Part shown: positions 1 to 10,900 of the stretch, piece by piece
Layout of the letters: every line of letters begins with the position of its first letter
Position numbering within the stretch: the stretch's first letter is position 1
Source of the DNA: Muricea muricata
Lineage: Eukaryota > Cnidaria > Anthozoa > Malacalcyonacea > Plexauridae
Length of the DNA stretch: 64,000 nucleotides
Direction: 5' to 3'
NCBI GenBank assembly: GCA_963855995.1
Contig: OY979716.1
Location: forward strand, 123,256,237-123,320,236
The notes under the pieces: generated by a model
The model's input: only the letters and a program-made list of their open reading frames with translations
What the model was told of the DNA's origin: nothing
The model's database searches: none
Translations under genes and position numbers: made by a program

Positions 1-215
1 CTAACATCTTCATAATGTTGACAAGAAAGAGTTACGTAGAAATATAACTCTCTCTTGTAAGCTTAAGTAAACACCGGGAGAGTTAACAAATTGGGCGTGG
101 TCGTTTGGAAAGGTGGGCGTGGTTTGGGCGTGGTTAGGACATAACTCTCCAAAATCATAACTCTCCGAGATAACTCTCCATTTCATAACTCTCCCATTAG
201 TCTTACCCCGCCTGA
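1..215. repeat. Right arm of foldback element (AACTCTCC-rich)
   Basis: This is the right-hand arm of a foldback element; the rest lies before the window. The same sequence recurs at 9,636-9,840 and 42,681-42,850, and its inverted form at about 8,560-8,750 and 40,975-41,140. The motif ATAACTCTCC occurs several times at short intervals, which is the usual look of subterminal transposase-binding repeats (inference). No coding content is credible. Confidence 0.7.
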
Positions 216-421
216 AGGCTAGTTTCCACTCTGGAAAGTAAACTTTTTTCCCCTTTTTTCTGCAGGACCAAAACAAGTTGAACAGATTTCAACTCATCAT
301 TATCCGAGGTGATCGATCATAGGTTCAAGCCGGACAGAAAATTGGCACCGAAGGCGCATGCGCATGTTAAATTTTGTTCAGGTCCGATCCGATGCTTACT
401 TTCCTATGTGGAAACTAGCCT
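216..421. mobile_element. MITE with 3-bp TGA duplication, PIF/Harbinger-like
   Basis: Terminal inverted repeats AGGCTAGTTTCCA and TGGAAACTAGCCT bound 206 bp, flanked by TGA at 213-215 and 422-424. The homologous place near 9,838-9,848 lacks the insertion and reads CGCCTGAGGGGC, so it is an empty site. A second, truncated copy lies at about 42,856-43,075. The 3-bp TNA duplication suggests the PIF/Harbinger group; the superfamily is inferred. Confidence 0.7.
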
Positions 422-762
422 TGAGGGGCGCGGACTGGCGGGCGGCGGAAAAGCGGACTCGCGGACTACCGACGAGAAAAAAAATTAAAATTATTGAAAC
501 TTTTTTAAAAAGTAAATTAAAGCAGTAACAATTAAGTCTTCAAATTAACTTAAATTCAAATGCAAATATACCAATATTAACAGTAATATATAATGTCCCT
601 AGAAAATAAAAAACACCCACGCTAAATTATTTTGGGAGAATGGGTCCAGGGTGAAGGGAGTCAATTATGTATACTCTGGCGTGTGTTGGCGTGTATTTCT
701 TGTGATTTGGCTACCTTAAATATTAGGGAGGTTTAGCAAAAGGCGACGCGATGTCATGATCA

Positions 763-1008
763 ATGATGACTAAAAGTTGGTGTAAAAGTGACATCTATGG
801 ATGTCTCAACGCCATTTGCACGTCGTTTTTATGTCGTCGTTTTTCTAAACCTCTTGATTTGCAAAAGGGGGGAGCCTCGGGCTACGTCCCTGAAATTGGT
901 AAGTTCTCGATGACTAAAAGTGGAATTGCTTTTGTTGATGGCGTTTGTATTAACTTTTTAATTCTGCTGATAGGAATAACGTGCACATGCGTTTCAGTAA
1001 TAAAGTAA
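763..1008 (+). other. Small repeated open frame, unknown
   Basis: This 81-codon frame starts MMTKSWCKSDIY and ends in a hydrophobic, Cys-containing stretch (INFLILLIGITCTCV). A near-identical 83-codon frame lies at 10,165-10,416 in the next repeat unit. I recognise no domain. The conservation follows from the DNA repeat and does not by itself show coding. A fragment of the same sequence remains at about 43,920-43,952. It could be a spliced-gene exon or non-coding repeat. Confidence 0.25.
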
Positions 1009-1366
1009 AACACATGTTTTATTTTCTAAATTAAGCTTAATTACCAAGGAAAAGCCGGAAGTTGTAATATCAAATTTTTCGACGATTTGTCTAGTAGTAG
1101 TTTTCTTTGTGTCTACAGTCTACGATTTACACCTTTCCATTACATTTCAGGTTATGTCTATTGCAAATATCTTCCGAATTTTATCCACTGCATGCTTCGT
1201 TTAGTAGAGAGGTTCAGATTTGACTTCCGCTACCACTACTGCTACCTTATCCCGATTTTTAAGCAATCTGATTGGTCAGTTGGGCAGACTAAACTTATCT
1301 GATTGGCTGAAAGATTGATTAAGGTAGCGGTAGCGGTAGTGGAAGTCAAGTCTGAACCTCTCTAGT

Positions 1367-1731
1367 TTATGTCGGCTGAGTTACTACAGGACGATCGTCG
1401 CTTGAGCTTCCAGAGCTTTCATCAGACGCACATTCTTGACAACCCACATTCAAACATCCACCAACTCCGAAGACCACAGCTGTAATTCCAAATCCAAGAC
1501 CAACGCTTGATTTTGACACATCACACGCCCAGCAGATAGCGCTGTGGCCAACGAGCCATAAGTCACACCAAATAGGCTCGCTGCACATCCACACCTTTTT
1601 TTCTTTTCTTCCTCTTTAAAACATATACTTGCACACCAACAGCACAATATGACTCTCTCAAAACATTGAATGAAATTTTTGTACACATTCGGCCGGTGAC
1701 TCCATAATTTTGTACAACAATTAAACGACAA
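1367..1731 (-). pseudogene. Small Cys-rich repeated frame, copy 1 (frameshifted)
   Basis: One of four minus-strand copies of a short protein-like frame (others 8,024-8,506, 10,612-10,900, 40,512-40,859). The N-terminal half lies in one frame (LCCWCASICFKEEEKKKR) and the C-terminal half in another (CDVSKSSVGLGFGITAVVFG... ending DDRPVVTQPT). They are offset by one C missing in the CCCC run seen in the other copies near 1,528. A Cys cluster, a basic stretch and then a glycine-rich hydrophobic segment suggest a small membrane protein. The GxGSL...GW layout faintly recalls the Spec3/Stum family, a weak resemblance only. Confidence 0.35.
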
Positions 1732-2002
1732 AAACGAAAGGAAACATTAATCGCCTTGACAATGTCTCAACATGAGGCAAAAGTGTGGGTGTAGATAAAA
1801 GGCAGGCGCGGACTGGCGGGCGGCGGAACAGCAGACTCGCGGATTACTGATGGAAAATATTTTTTTAATTATTGAAAATATTTTAAAAAAAAAATAAAAG
1901 AAATAACATATTTTTGAATTGATGTAAATTCAAATAAATCACCCGCGCCAAATTATTGTGGAAGAATGGTCCAGGGTAAAGTGAATTATTCAGAAAATAC
2001 CC

Positions 2003-3523
2003 TTGGAACGAGTCAAATACCCTTGGGAGTCAAATAACACTTGTTTACAACAAGGAGAGGATGATACTCAAACAGTGGAAGGATTTGGTGAGTTGAACAC
2101 CACTAATATTAATATATCCAGAAAACCTTTCCTTAAAGGAATGGTAATGGCATGTTTAAATATTAACAGCCTTCTAGCACATATAGATGAACTAAGTATA
2201 TACATTAGTAGTAGGAAAATAGATATATTATGCATCAATGAAACAAAGCTTGATCATACAATTAATGATCGGGAGGTTTGTTTACCAGGTTTCGAAATTG
2301 TCAGAAGAGATCGAAAAGTAAATGGCCGTAATGGCGGCGGGGTTTGTCTATATATTCGGTCAAACATAAATTATAAAGTACGTTATGATCTTCAATCAGA
2401 AATACTTGAAAATCTGATTGTTGAGATCACAAAACCACGATCAAAATCTATTTTGGTAAGTACCTGGTACAGGCCTCCTGACTGTCCAGTAAGTCTTTTT
2501 AATGAATTTGAAACAATGATTGGGGCACTTGATGCAGAAAATCTAGAATTTTTCCTACTTGGAGACCTAAATGTTGATTTCAAGCCATCTATTAAATCTT
2601 CAAATAAAAGTACATTAGCTGAGTTATTTGATATTTACGGCCTGTCTCAAATAATTGAAGAACCAACTCGGATTACTGAAAAGTCGAGTACTATGATCGA
2701 TCTTTGCTTAACAAACACATTATCGACAGTTGTTGATTCTGGGGTAATCCACCTCTCAATCAGTGACCATTCGATGGTGTATATTGTACGTAAAGCTCAT
2801 TATTTTCAGACAGGGATAAGGGTCGTAGAGAGTAGATCAATGAAAAAATTCAATAGAGATAGTTTTCTAAATGACTTGAGACAACAACCTTGGGGAAATG
2901 TTTATCACCATGGAAACCCAAATGAAATGTGGGGAACATGGAAAGCCTTATTAATGAATGTAATTGATAAACATGCACCACTCAGAACCAGGCGAGTCAG
3001 CAACAAGCGGTCCCCCTGGGTTACCAATGATTTAAAACATTTAATGTTTAATCGTGATTATTTAAAGAAGAGAGCTATTTCTTCTAGAGATCCAGAAAAA
3101 TGGTGTGAATATAGACATGCGAGAAATCAGGTTAACAATGAAATTAAAAAAGCAAAACGACTTTACTTTACTAAAAATCTTGATATCCATAAAGGAGATA
3201 TGAAAAGATCATGGAAATTGATTAATGAGTTAAATTCTCGAAATTTTGAGAAAACTAAAAGAATTCCAGAAATTAAAATAGGTGAACAAGTGGTAACCTC
3301 ATCAGGGGAAATAGCTGAAACATTTAACAGCTATTTCTCAAACATTAGGGCTGACCTGGCTGCTGAGATACCTGCTTCTGAGTATAAACCAGAAAATTAT
3401 CTCATACCTACAGACAAAACGTTTAACCTGGAAATTGCAACGATCGATACAGTCCACAGATTGCTGAAAACGATTGATGAGAAAAAATCCCCTGGTCTTG
3501 ATAAAATACCAACAAATTATTAA
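2003..3523 (+). pseudogene. LINE endonuclease and start of reverse transcriptase
   Basis: About 506 codons. An AP-type endonuclease/exonuclease/phosphatase fold is visible: LNINSLLAHIDEL near residue 53, ILCINETKLD, the GRNGGGVCLYIR loop, WYRPP, LLGDLNVDF near 190 and ISDHSMVY near 253, which carries the catalytic SDH. A linker of basic helices follows, then the first RT motif (KKSPGLDKIP). In the family this nuclease nicks target DNA for target-primed reverse transcription. The first true ATG is internal; the frame opens upstream of it. A frameshift at about 3,520 separates it from the next RT segment. Confidence 0.85.
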
Positions 3524-3843
3524 AAACTGCGGCAGACGTAATTGCACCTTCCTTGACAGAAATTTTTGCGAAATCTATTTATACTGGAATATTTCCAAAC
3601 GAATGGAAAGAAGCAAGAGTATCACCAATATATAAGAATGGTACGAAGCGAGAGCCGAGTAATTATAGGCCGATATCTGTGATTCCAACGGTTTCAAAGA
3701 TTTTTGAGAAAATTGTTTTCGATCAACTTAATAAATATTTTAACGACAACAATCTGTTGACTTCCTGTCAATCTGGTTTTGCTCGCTACATAGTACTGTC
3801 GCAACGTTGTTGGAGGCTACTAACAGCTGGTCGGTTAATATAG
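3520..3843 (+). pseudogene. LINE reverse transcriptase, middle segment
   Basis: Continuation of the RT in a second frame, with WKEARVSPIYKNG, NYRPISVIPTVSKIFEK and LTSCQSGF, which are RT blocks 1-2 of CR1/jockey-type elements. A second frameshift at about 3,785 sends the reading frame to the next segment. Two separate frameshifts make this copy incapable of producing a full polyprotein. Confidence 0.85.
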
Positions 3844-4964
3844 ACAATGGCCTAGTTAATGGGGTTGTTTTCATTGATTTGAAAAAAGCTTTTGATACGA
3901 TCGACCATCATATTATTTTAGAAAAACTAGGGAACTATGGCATTGACCATAGCAGTCTAAAACGGTTTAAGTCGTATCTTACTGGCAGGACACAAAAATG
4001 TAAAGTTAATGATCGACTCTCAAATTCGGCGTCAGTAAAATGCGGTATCCCGCAAGGAAGTAACTTAGGCCCCTTACTGTTTCTTATCTATATTAACGAC
4101 CTGCTAAATTGTCTCCACCACGCCACTCCTAGAATGTTTGCAGATGATACTAGTTTAAGCTATGCAACCGATTCTCCGGGCGAGCTCGAAAGTGTCATTA
4201 ACTCTGAATTAGAAAGTCTGAAAACGTGGCTTGTTACAAATAAATTAAGCTTAAATATTGCAAAAACAGAGTTTATGACAATTGGATCTCGACAGAGAGT
4301 CGGTGTTACTCATGATAATATGACCATTAAACTTGACGGTAGTGAAATCAACAAAGTCGAAACTGTTAAATCCTTAGGAGCGCATATCGACAAACATCTT
4401 TCATGGTCAGTTCATATTGAGAAACTAACAAAAAAGATTGCCTCAGCTATCGGTGCATTAAAACGTGTTAGATCATTCATAACCACGAAAACGGCTGTTC
4501 AGATATATCAAGCTTTGATACAACCTCATTTTGACTATTGCTGCTCAGTCTGGGACAACCTTGGAGAAACCCTTAGCAATAAAATGCAGAAATTACAAAA
4601 CAGAGCAGTAAGAGTCATCACGAGGTCGCCCTATGATGCAAGCGCCAACCCTCTTTTGGATAGTTTGCATCTAGATAACCTTAGTTTGCGCCGTAAAAAG
4701 ATTAAGGCTAAAATCATGTTTAAAATACTGAAAGGTGATGCACCAACTTATCTTCAAAATCTTTTCTCTGCTCGTGGTACTGGGTATGATTTAAGAAATT
4801 CTGAAATAAAACTAAATCTGCCCAAACCGCGAACAAATTATCTAAAACGGAGCCTTTGTTACAGTGGGGCATTACTATGGAATAGTCTGCCCCAAAATAT
4901 ACGACGGCTTAGTTCGTTAACTCTTTTTAATAATTCGTTAAACCAATACTATTGTAATCTATAA
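3786..4964 (+). pseudogene. LINE reverse transcriptase, catalytic and C-terminal part
   Basis: This segment contains VVFIDLKKAFDTIDHHI (first catalytic Asp), CGIPQGSNLGPLLFLIYIND, the catalytic FADD box in RMFADDTSLSY, and the thumb and C-terminal region ending LWNSLPQNIRRLSSLTLFNN. The sequence from 3,846 to the stop at 4,962-4,964 is open, so the damage lies upstream. No RNase H or zinc-knuckle domain is visible, which fits CR1/L2 rather than the I or R1 groups. The 3' UTR runs to the TTGTA tail. Confidence 0.85.
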
Positions 4965-5070
4965 AGTGACTCCCACACGGCAAACTTGGAAAGCAGTTGT
5001 ATTGTTTATTGTCATATAATTAATGTACTGATGTTTTTACCGTGTTTAAATAAAGTTTTATTGTATTGTA

Positions 5071-5315
5071 TTCTTGGTTTGCACATGACGTCATTTCGTG
5101 TCATTGGGCGCCATCTTGGTTGACTCTGCCGATTACTTCAGCTGTTTACAGCGAAGTACTTGTGTCAATTTACAATTTCATCGTTGGTTTTAGCGTATTA
5201 TGAATGATACTTTAAAGATGTATGGCTCGATAGGATCAGAAATAATGAATAGATACTTTGTGGTTGCCATGTGTTTCAAACGTCAACCAAGATGGCGTCG
5301 ATTGCAAACTATCAA
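5071..5315. mobile_element. MITE inserted in the LINE tail
   Basis: About 245 bp between two copies of TTGTATTGTA (5,061-5,070 and 5,316-5,325). Imperfect inverted ends: TTGGTTTGCA...GCGCCATCTTGGTTGAC on the left and GTCAACCAAGATGGCGTC...TGCAAACTA on the right. The flanking duplication could also simply be the LINE's own microsatellite tail, so the TSD length is uncertain. Confidence 0.6.
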
Positions 5316-5325
5316 TTGTATTGTA

Positions 5326-5639
5326 ACTGCAACTAGCCAAACAACGAAATGGTATTAGCATCGCGCTGGCACCCAGGAGTCACAGTGGTGATTATATTCC
5401 TAGTAAATCATACATGTTGAAGACGCGTTCGATACTTTCTTTGTAAAAAATTTAAAAATGCATTTTGCATATCTAAATCATAAGTCAACTTCTTTCACAT
5501 ATTGTGTAACTGATTGTCAGCACGTGCAACTTTAGACACACATTTTGGAGTTGCACAACTATTCTAGTTTTAAAATCAATTCTCGAAAATAGCTTTTGTA
5601 GCAAATTTGTTCCCTTTAAGTTAAATCGTTGAAATACAC
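5326..5639. repeat. Tandem repeat unit, copy 1, second segment
   Basis: Matches 19,145-19,460 and 43,260-43,575 at high identity (CTGCAACTAGCCAAACAACG at the start, GTTGAAATACAC at the end). There is no coding signal in it. It serves mainly as the insertion host that bounds the neighbouring elements. Confidence 0.7.
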
Positions 5640-6285
5640 CTACCTCGTCCCCAGGCGCTTGGTAATAGAACGCGCGTTATGTAGACAGTTTACATGACGT
5701 ACTGCGTTGCGGCGTGAGTGCGCAAGGGACGATGGGATGTGGAGGGGAGATTACGGAGCGCCTGGGAGATCTTGTTCTGTTTCTTGCAAAATATGTCTAT
5801 TTTTTGCAAATCGTGGTTTTTCGGCAAATTCGGTCCGTTTTTCGTTCTGTTTTCTTCGACGCCGTTATATTCAATCTTGTTTGCATACTTTTCAAACATG
5901 TGATCATAATCGCTTTTAATTTTTAATGCCGTTTGACCTTTTTAATGAAGTCAATATGGTAACACTTGAGGATGTCAACCAGGCTGTTGAGGGATTATCT
6001 TTACAAGGTATGAATATATGACATTAATAATAATGATATTAGAATAATAACCATGTTTCTTGTTTTAATAATTCACTCTATTTCTTTAAAAGAAACATTT
6101 GCCGAAAAACCACAATTTGCAAGAAACAGACATATTTTGCAAGAAACAGAACAAGATCTCCCAGGCGCTCCGCAATCTCCCCTCCACATCCCATCGTCCC
6201 TTGCGCACTCACGCTGCAACGCAGTACGTCATGTAAGCTGTCTACATAATGCGCGTTCTATTACCACGGGCTGGGGACGAGGCAG
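5640..6285. mobile_element. MULE-like foldback MITE, ~190-bp inverted ends, 9-bp TSD
   Basis: Long inverted ends (about 5,640-5,835 and 6,095-6,285) start CT[A/G]CCTCGTCCCC and run through GTTCTATTACC, GACAGCTTACATGACG, the CCATCGTCCCTTGCGC box and AGATCTTGTTCTG. GAAATACAC occurs at 5,631-5,639 and 6,286-6,294; the empty site is preserved at about 43,570-43,580. A 9-bp duplication with long inverted ends points to the Mutator/MULE group (family knowledge). The overlapping short frames inside the arms are palindrome artefacts; no transposase is present. Confidence 0.8.
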
Positions 6286-6294
6286 GAAATACAC

Positions 6295-8023
6295 AAACTT
6301 TTTGTATTTAAGATGGCTGCATCCGGAAAAGAGAAAACAGTTGCAAATTTGAGAGGGTTGTTAAGACAAAATTAAAAAAACTCAAAAAAAAATCAGCAAA
6401 ATCTTTGATCTTTCCCCTGAACCTTTAGATCATAAGTACAGTCTCAGACATTCCCGATCCATCCTATTTTTTAAAGCCATGCCCGAACTAAACGCTATAA
6501 CGATAGTTTTTTACCATGTTGCGTACGCAAATGGATTCTTTTTAACTTTCTAAAATTTTAATTATAACTATATGTAAACTTGTATAATTTTATATTGTAA
6601 TTAGTAACATTAGCATATGTGGAATTTTTAGTCACTGGGGGCACTGTGCCCAGCGCTCTACGTTTAGGCTTGTCCGCTCGCGAAATACTTTTTACTCAAA
6701 TTATCCATAAGTAACCCTATTCGAAGACAAGGAATTTACCCAAATTACCATAAATAACTCTAATTGGCAGCAATTTTCTTAGAGACAGCGACCTTCGCAA
6801 ATCTTGCAAGTGTCTAAATGTTACAGAAAGATTTCTTGAATCAATGTATATAAGAAAACATTAATCTGCGCGCGGGCGAGCAATGCTTGGAAAGGACATT
6901 GGGAAACGTCAAAACACAAAGTTTTCAGCCAGGATGCCAAGTAGATCTTTTCACTATGAATATTTTGACATTGCAATAAGCAATGACCATAAATCTAAAA
7001 ATTGGCATATTAATTTTGGACTTTGAGTCATATTTGTTTTAATAATTTTATTGCATAATATTGCAATATGTATTTAATTACTGGTCATTTTACGTTTTTA
7101 GCTTGAGATAAATTCAATAGTTTGTGTGTTTAAATTCAATAGCTGTGTATGTTTGTATGTTATGCAGAGCATGTGGTTAGTACTCAATTCCAGTACTTTT
7201 CCTGCAAACAGCCACTACCATATATATATTTGAGTGCCTACATGTATATTCTGAAGAAAAGGGATGCATGTACTGATTTAATATAGATTTGAATTAAAGC
7301 ACACTGTTAGTCTGATTTTTGAAAAAGCTACATGAACTGATTAAAGCACAGACAAGGGCCACAAGAAATGCTAAAGACCCAATGTGCACACAACAGCAGT
7401 CAGCTTTTGGATTTGTTGTCAAATACTTTTACCCCTTTCTCCATGGTTAAAACCATGGAGTGACACTAGCTCCAAAGTCATTTAATGAATTGCTTAAATG
7501 GTGGCTATTAAAGAACTTGCCAAACTTAAGCTCTCTTCTGATGTAATTACTTCAGATACAGCATAGTAATCCATACTAAGGTTGAATATTTAAACTGTAT
7601 AATATGTTCATCCTGATTGCTCCTAAATATGTAACAGTTCACGAATACTTCATGTTAGCGCTACTGTGTGTAACAAGTTTTCACAGAATAAGCAGGTACT
7701 TAACAGGCACAGGAAATTACCCGCAGCCACTAAACGCTCAGTAGAGCGTCTTGTTATATATAGTCACTGTACAGTTGTTTGTAAGCTTGAGATTTTCAGT
7801 TCGTTTTTGAACTGCCATTCAAGTAATTTTCAATAAATCTTTATATCTTAAATCCTTCTAAATAATATAATCTTTTTGTTTATTACTAAGTTAAGCCTAG
7901 TTACAAAGGTAAAAAGCCGGAATTTCTAATATCAAATTTCTCGACGGTTCGTCTAGTAGTAGTTTTCTTTGTGTCTACAGTCTACGTTTTACACCTTTCA
8001 ATTACATCGCTTTTAGGTTGTGT
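6295..8023. repeat. Tandem repeat unit, copy 1, third segment
   Basis: Continues the unit with no believable gene. 6,295-6,720 matches 19,460-19,890; 6,720-7,190 matches 26,361-27,764 without its MITE; 7,190-7,690 matches 31,394-32,126; and 7,690-7,890 matches 39,946-40,330. A short hairpin TCCATGGTTAAAACCATGGA sits at 7,440-7,459; the copy at 31,650 has a MITE just after it. From 7,890 the sequence is a diverged version of 1,030-1,370. Confidence 0.7.
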
Positions 8024-8506
8024 CTATTGCACATATCTTCCAACTTTTGTCCACTGTATGTTTCGTTTATGTCGGCTGAGATAATACAAGAGAATTGTCG
8101 CTTGGGCTTTCAGAGCTTTCATCACATGGACATACTTGTCCCAGCCCAAACACAAACATACACTAACTCCCAAGACCACACCTGTAATTCCAAATCCAAG
8201 ACAAACGCTTGATTTTGACACATCACACGCCCCAGCAGATAGCGCTGTTGTCAACGAGCCATAACCCAAACAGAAGTGGCTTGCTGCACATGAACACCGC
8301 ATCTTTCTCTGTTCTTTCTCCCGTGTATAATAAAGCTTAGAAGCAGAACACCAACAGCAGAATAAACATTCCGTACACATCCGACTACTTTCGTCGAGGG
8401 ACTCGAGGCCTTCAAGTGTCTCCATAATTTTGTACAAAGACTGATTAAACGACAAAAACGAAAGGAAACGTTGCTCGCCTCTGACGACAGGTAGAATGAT
8501 CAACAC
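8024..8506 (-). CDS. Small Cys-rich repeated frame, copy 2 (altered C-terminus)
   Basis: The longest uninterrupted copy: 160 codons starting MLIILPVVRGEQRFLSF, which could serve as a leader or anchor. Then come a CLFCCWCSASK cluster, basic EKEQRKMRCSCAAS, and the glycine-rich hydrophobic core GYGSLTTALSAGACDVSKSS...GFGITGVVLGVSVCLCLGW. After GWDKY the frame departs from copies 1, 3 and 4, because bases are missing near 8,135, and reads into an unrelated tail. No domain is assigned with confidence. It is either a recently decayed gene copy or an expressed repeat product; transcription is unknown. Confidence 0.35.
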   Translation of the reverse strand: MLIILPVVRGEQRFLSFLSFNQSLYKIMETLEGLESLDESSRMCTECLFCCWCSASKLYYTREKEQRKMRCSCAASHFCLGYGSLTTALSAGACDVSKSSVCLGFGITGVVLGVSVCLCLGWDKYVHVMKALKAQATILLYYLSRHKRNIQWTKVGRYVQ

Positions 8507-8540
8507 GACGCTAAATTATGGGTGCAGATAAAAGGCGGGG

Positions 8541-9845
8541 CGCCTGATGGGGACCGGTTAAACGGAGAGTTATGAAGTGGAGAATTATCTCGGAGAGTTA
8601 TGATTTTGGAGAGTTATGTCCGAACCACGCCCACTTTTTTTAGGACAGCCACACCCAATTTCTTAACTCTCCTGATGTTTACCTGAACTAACATGAGGAG
8701 GGAGTTATCTTTTTACATAACTCTCTCTCATCAACATTATGAAGATGTTAGAAGGTTATTTTAATTTATAACTCTTTGTGCTCACGATTGAGGAAATTAA
8801 GAGAGTTATGTTTTGGTGTTTATTATTAGCATGACAAAATTACTGATTGGTCGAGAAGAGTACAATTATCTCATTAATTGCACTGCATTTCACTGCAGTA
8901 CGATTAATGAATTTTCCAAAACAACGAAATAGCGGGAAAGTCCAATGACCGAGTTTAATTAAACACTAACGAAATTGTTGAAGAAACGGAATCCCTGTAA
9001 AAAATACAAACAAAGCACAAAATGTTCGCTAAAAGTCTGGCAGGATTGAAATGTAATAATTGCGCATTAATGCTAATGGTGAGGTTGGTAAATGCGATTT
9101 TGTCATGCAAATAACAAACAAGTAATCATGCGATGTTGTTCGTACAATTAGGGATTAATAGTACTCGTGATGTTTGAGAATTTTGCCAAATTGGACTTGG
9201 CTCGGCGGCCGCATAATTACCTATAATACTAGTACTTTACAATAGCAGTTGAAAGCAGAAAACTTTAGCTAGGAGTACGGCTGAGTAAACAGATATTCGG
9301 TAGTTTTTATTATTGTTTTAACTTTCAACAAAACTATTAAACAAACAGGTCCCCAAAAAAACATATCTAATGAGCTGAAATACAGATAAAGGCTAAATAA
9401 AACCTTTCAAATCCTTCAAAACCTGTTCAATCTTATTTAGCATCAATAATTACGTTTACATAATCATAAGCTGAAATCAGTGATAATCAGCGATAATCAT
9501 AAGCGAAGGATCGAAGGAAAGCTTTGACGTTGGGTAATATACAGAAAATGATGCAGTGATTAGAACGAATGTATTGTAGCGTAACTCTCCTAAATCATAA
9601 CTCTCGTTAGAGTTATGCAAAAATTATAACTCTCTAACATCTTCATAATGTTTGAAAGACTTACGTAGAAGTATAACTCTCTCATGTAAGCTTAAATAAT
9701 CACTGGCAGAGTTAACAAATAATTGGGCATGGTCGTTTGGAAAGGTGGGCGTGGTTTGGGTTTGGTCCGGACATAACTCTCCAAAATCATAACTCTCTGA
9801 GGTAACTCTCCATTCCATAACTCTCCCATTAGCCATACCTCGCCT
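8541..9845. mobile_element. Foldback element (AACTCTCC arms), copy A
   Basis: A 1.3-kb element with inverted arms of about 200-250 bp (about 8,541-8,755 and 9,590-9,845). The arms contain repeated GGAGAGTTATG / CATAACTCTCC motifs and the palindromic AACATTATGAAGATGTTAG end motif. The central 850 bp is unique AT-rich sequence without a gene. The unoccupied host sequence is seen at 1,797-1,815 and 18,907-18,925 (GATAAAAGGCAGGCGCGGAC). A second copy is at about 40,958-42,850 and half a copy at 1-215. No transposase is encoded. Confidence 0.7.
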
Positions 9846-10164
9846 GAGGGGCACGGACTTGCGGGCGGTGGAAAAGCGGACTCGCGGACTACCGACGAGA
9901 AAAAAATTTTAAATTAATGCATTTTTTTTAAAAAAATAAATTAAAGCAGTAACAATTAAGTCTTCAAATTAACTTAAATTCTGATGCAAATATACCAATA
10001 TCATAAATATTAACATAGTAATATAAAATTATTCTCGGAGAATGCGTCCAGGGTAAAGGGAATCAATTATGTATACTCTGGCGTGTGTTGGCGTGTATTT
10101 CTTTTGATTTGGCTACCTTAAATATTAGGGAGGTTTAGCAAAAGGCGACGCGATGTCATGATCA

Positions 10165-10416
10165 ATGACGACTAAAAGTTGGTGTAAAAGTGACATCTAT
10201 GGATGTCTCAACGCCATTTGCACGTCGTTTTTATGTCGTCGTTTTTCTAAACCTCTTGATTTGCAAAAGGGGGGAGCCTCGAGCTACGTCCCTGAAATTG
10301 GTATGTTCTCGATGACTAAAAGTGCAACTGCTTTTGTTGATGGCGTTTGTATTAACTTTTTAATTCTGTTGATAAGAATAACGTGCACACGCGTTTCAGT
10401 AATAAAGTTAAACTAA
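10165..10416 (+). other. Small repeated open frame, second copy
   Basis: An 83-codon frame differing by only a few residues from that at 763-1,008 (for example S for G after QKGGAS, and RITCTRV for GITCTCV). A hydrophobic C-terminal stretch is shared. I see no recognisable domain or independent evidence for translation. Confidence 0.25.
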
Positions 10417-10611
10417 AGTTTTTTGTTTCCTAAATTAAGCTTAGTTACCAAAGAAAAGCCGGAAGTTGTGTTATCAAATTTTTCGACGATTTGTCTATTA
10501 GTAGCTTTCTTTGTGTCTATAGTCTACGATTTACACCTTTCAATTACATTTTAGGTTATGTCTATTGCAAATATCTTCCGAATTTTGTCGACTGCATGCT
10601 TCCGGTTTAAT

Positions 10612-10900
10612 TTATATCGGCTGAGTCAATACAGGACGATCATCGCTTGAGCTTCCAGAGCATTCATCCGACGCACATTCTTGACAACCCACACACAGAC
10701 ATCCAGCATCCCCCAAAAACACAGCTGCAATTCCAAATCCAAGACCAACGCTTAATTTTGTCACGTTACACGCCCCAGCAGATAGCCCTGTGGTCAACGA
10801 GCCATAAGTCACACCAAATAGGCTCGCTGCACAGCCACGCCCTTTTTCTTTGCTTCCTCCTGTTTAAAAACATATACTAGCACACCAACAGCACAATATG
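10612..10900 (-). pseudogene. Small Cys-rich repeated frame, copy 3 (broken)
   Basis: Open from about 10,850 to the stop at 10,612: CAASLFGVTYGSLTTGLSAG, then CNVTKLSVGLGFGIAAVFLG and the shared acidic tail CASDECSGSSSDDRPVLTQPI. Upstream, an extra T and other indels near 10,866-10,875 bring a stop after CCWCASICF, so the N-terminal half is out of frame. It corresponds to copy 1 in position within the repeat unit and shares its SGSSSDDRP tail, so copies 1 and 3 form one subfamily and copies 2 and 4 another. Confidence 0.35.

Larger units (their letters stand above)
422..2004. repeat. Tandem repeat unit, copy 1, first segment
   Basis: Segment of the 9.6-kb tandem unit. 422-1,010 is nearly identical to 9,846-10,415, and 1,020-1,740 matches 10,425-10,990. 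A shorter internal motif (GCGGACTGGCGGGCGGCGG followed by an A/T-rich tract) occurs at about 430 and again at 1,806, so the unit has internal duplication. It holds a plus-strand 81-codon frame at 763-1,008 that is copied at 10,165-10,416, and the minus-strand small frame annotated separately. Confidence 0.75.
2005..5070 (+). mobile_element. Non-LTR retrotransposon, CR1/L2-like, degenerate
   Basis: A LINE-type element inserted in the repeat unit: the host sequence before it (CCCTTGGAACGAG) and after it (AACTGCAACTAGCC) is nearly joined at 19,110-19,160 and 43,240-43,275. It carries an endonuclease-like N-terminus, a reverse transcriptase, an AATAAA at about 5,049 and a TTGTA microsatellite tail at 5,061-5,070, typical of CR1/L2 elements, which end in short tandem repeats rather than poly(A). 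No separate ORF1 is seen, so it is 5'-truncated or single-ORF. The exact 5' boundary is blurred by similar sequence on both sides. Confidence 0.8.

Noticed and set aside
5707..5926. Three overlapping plus-strand frames and one minus-strand frame
   Set aside because: All lie in one arm of the MULE-like inverted repeat, have no domain and appear mirrored in the other arm.
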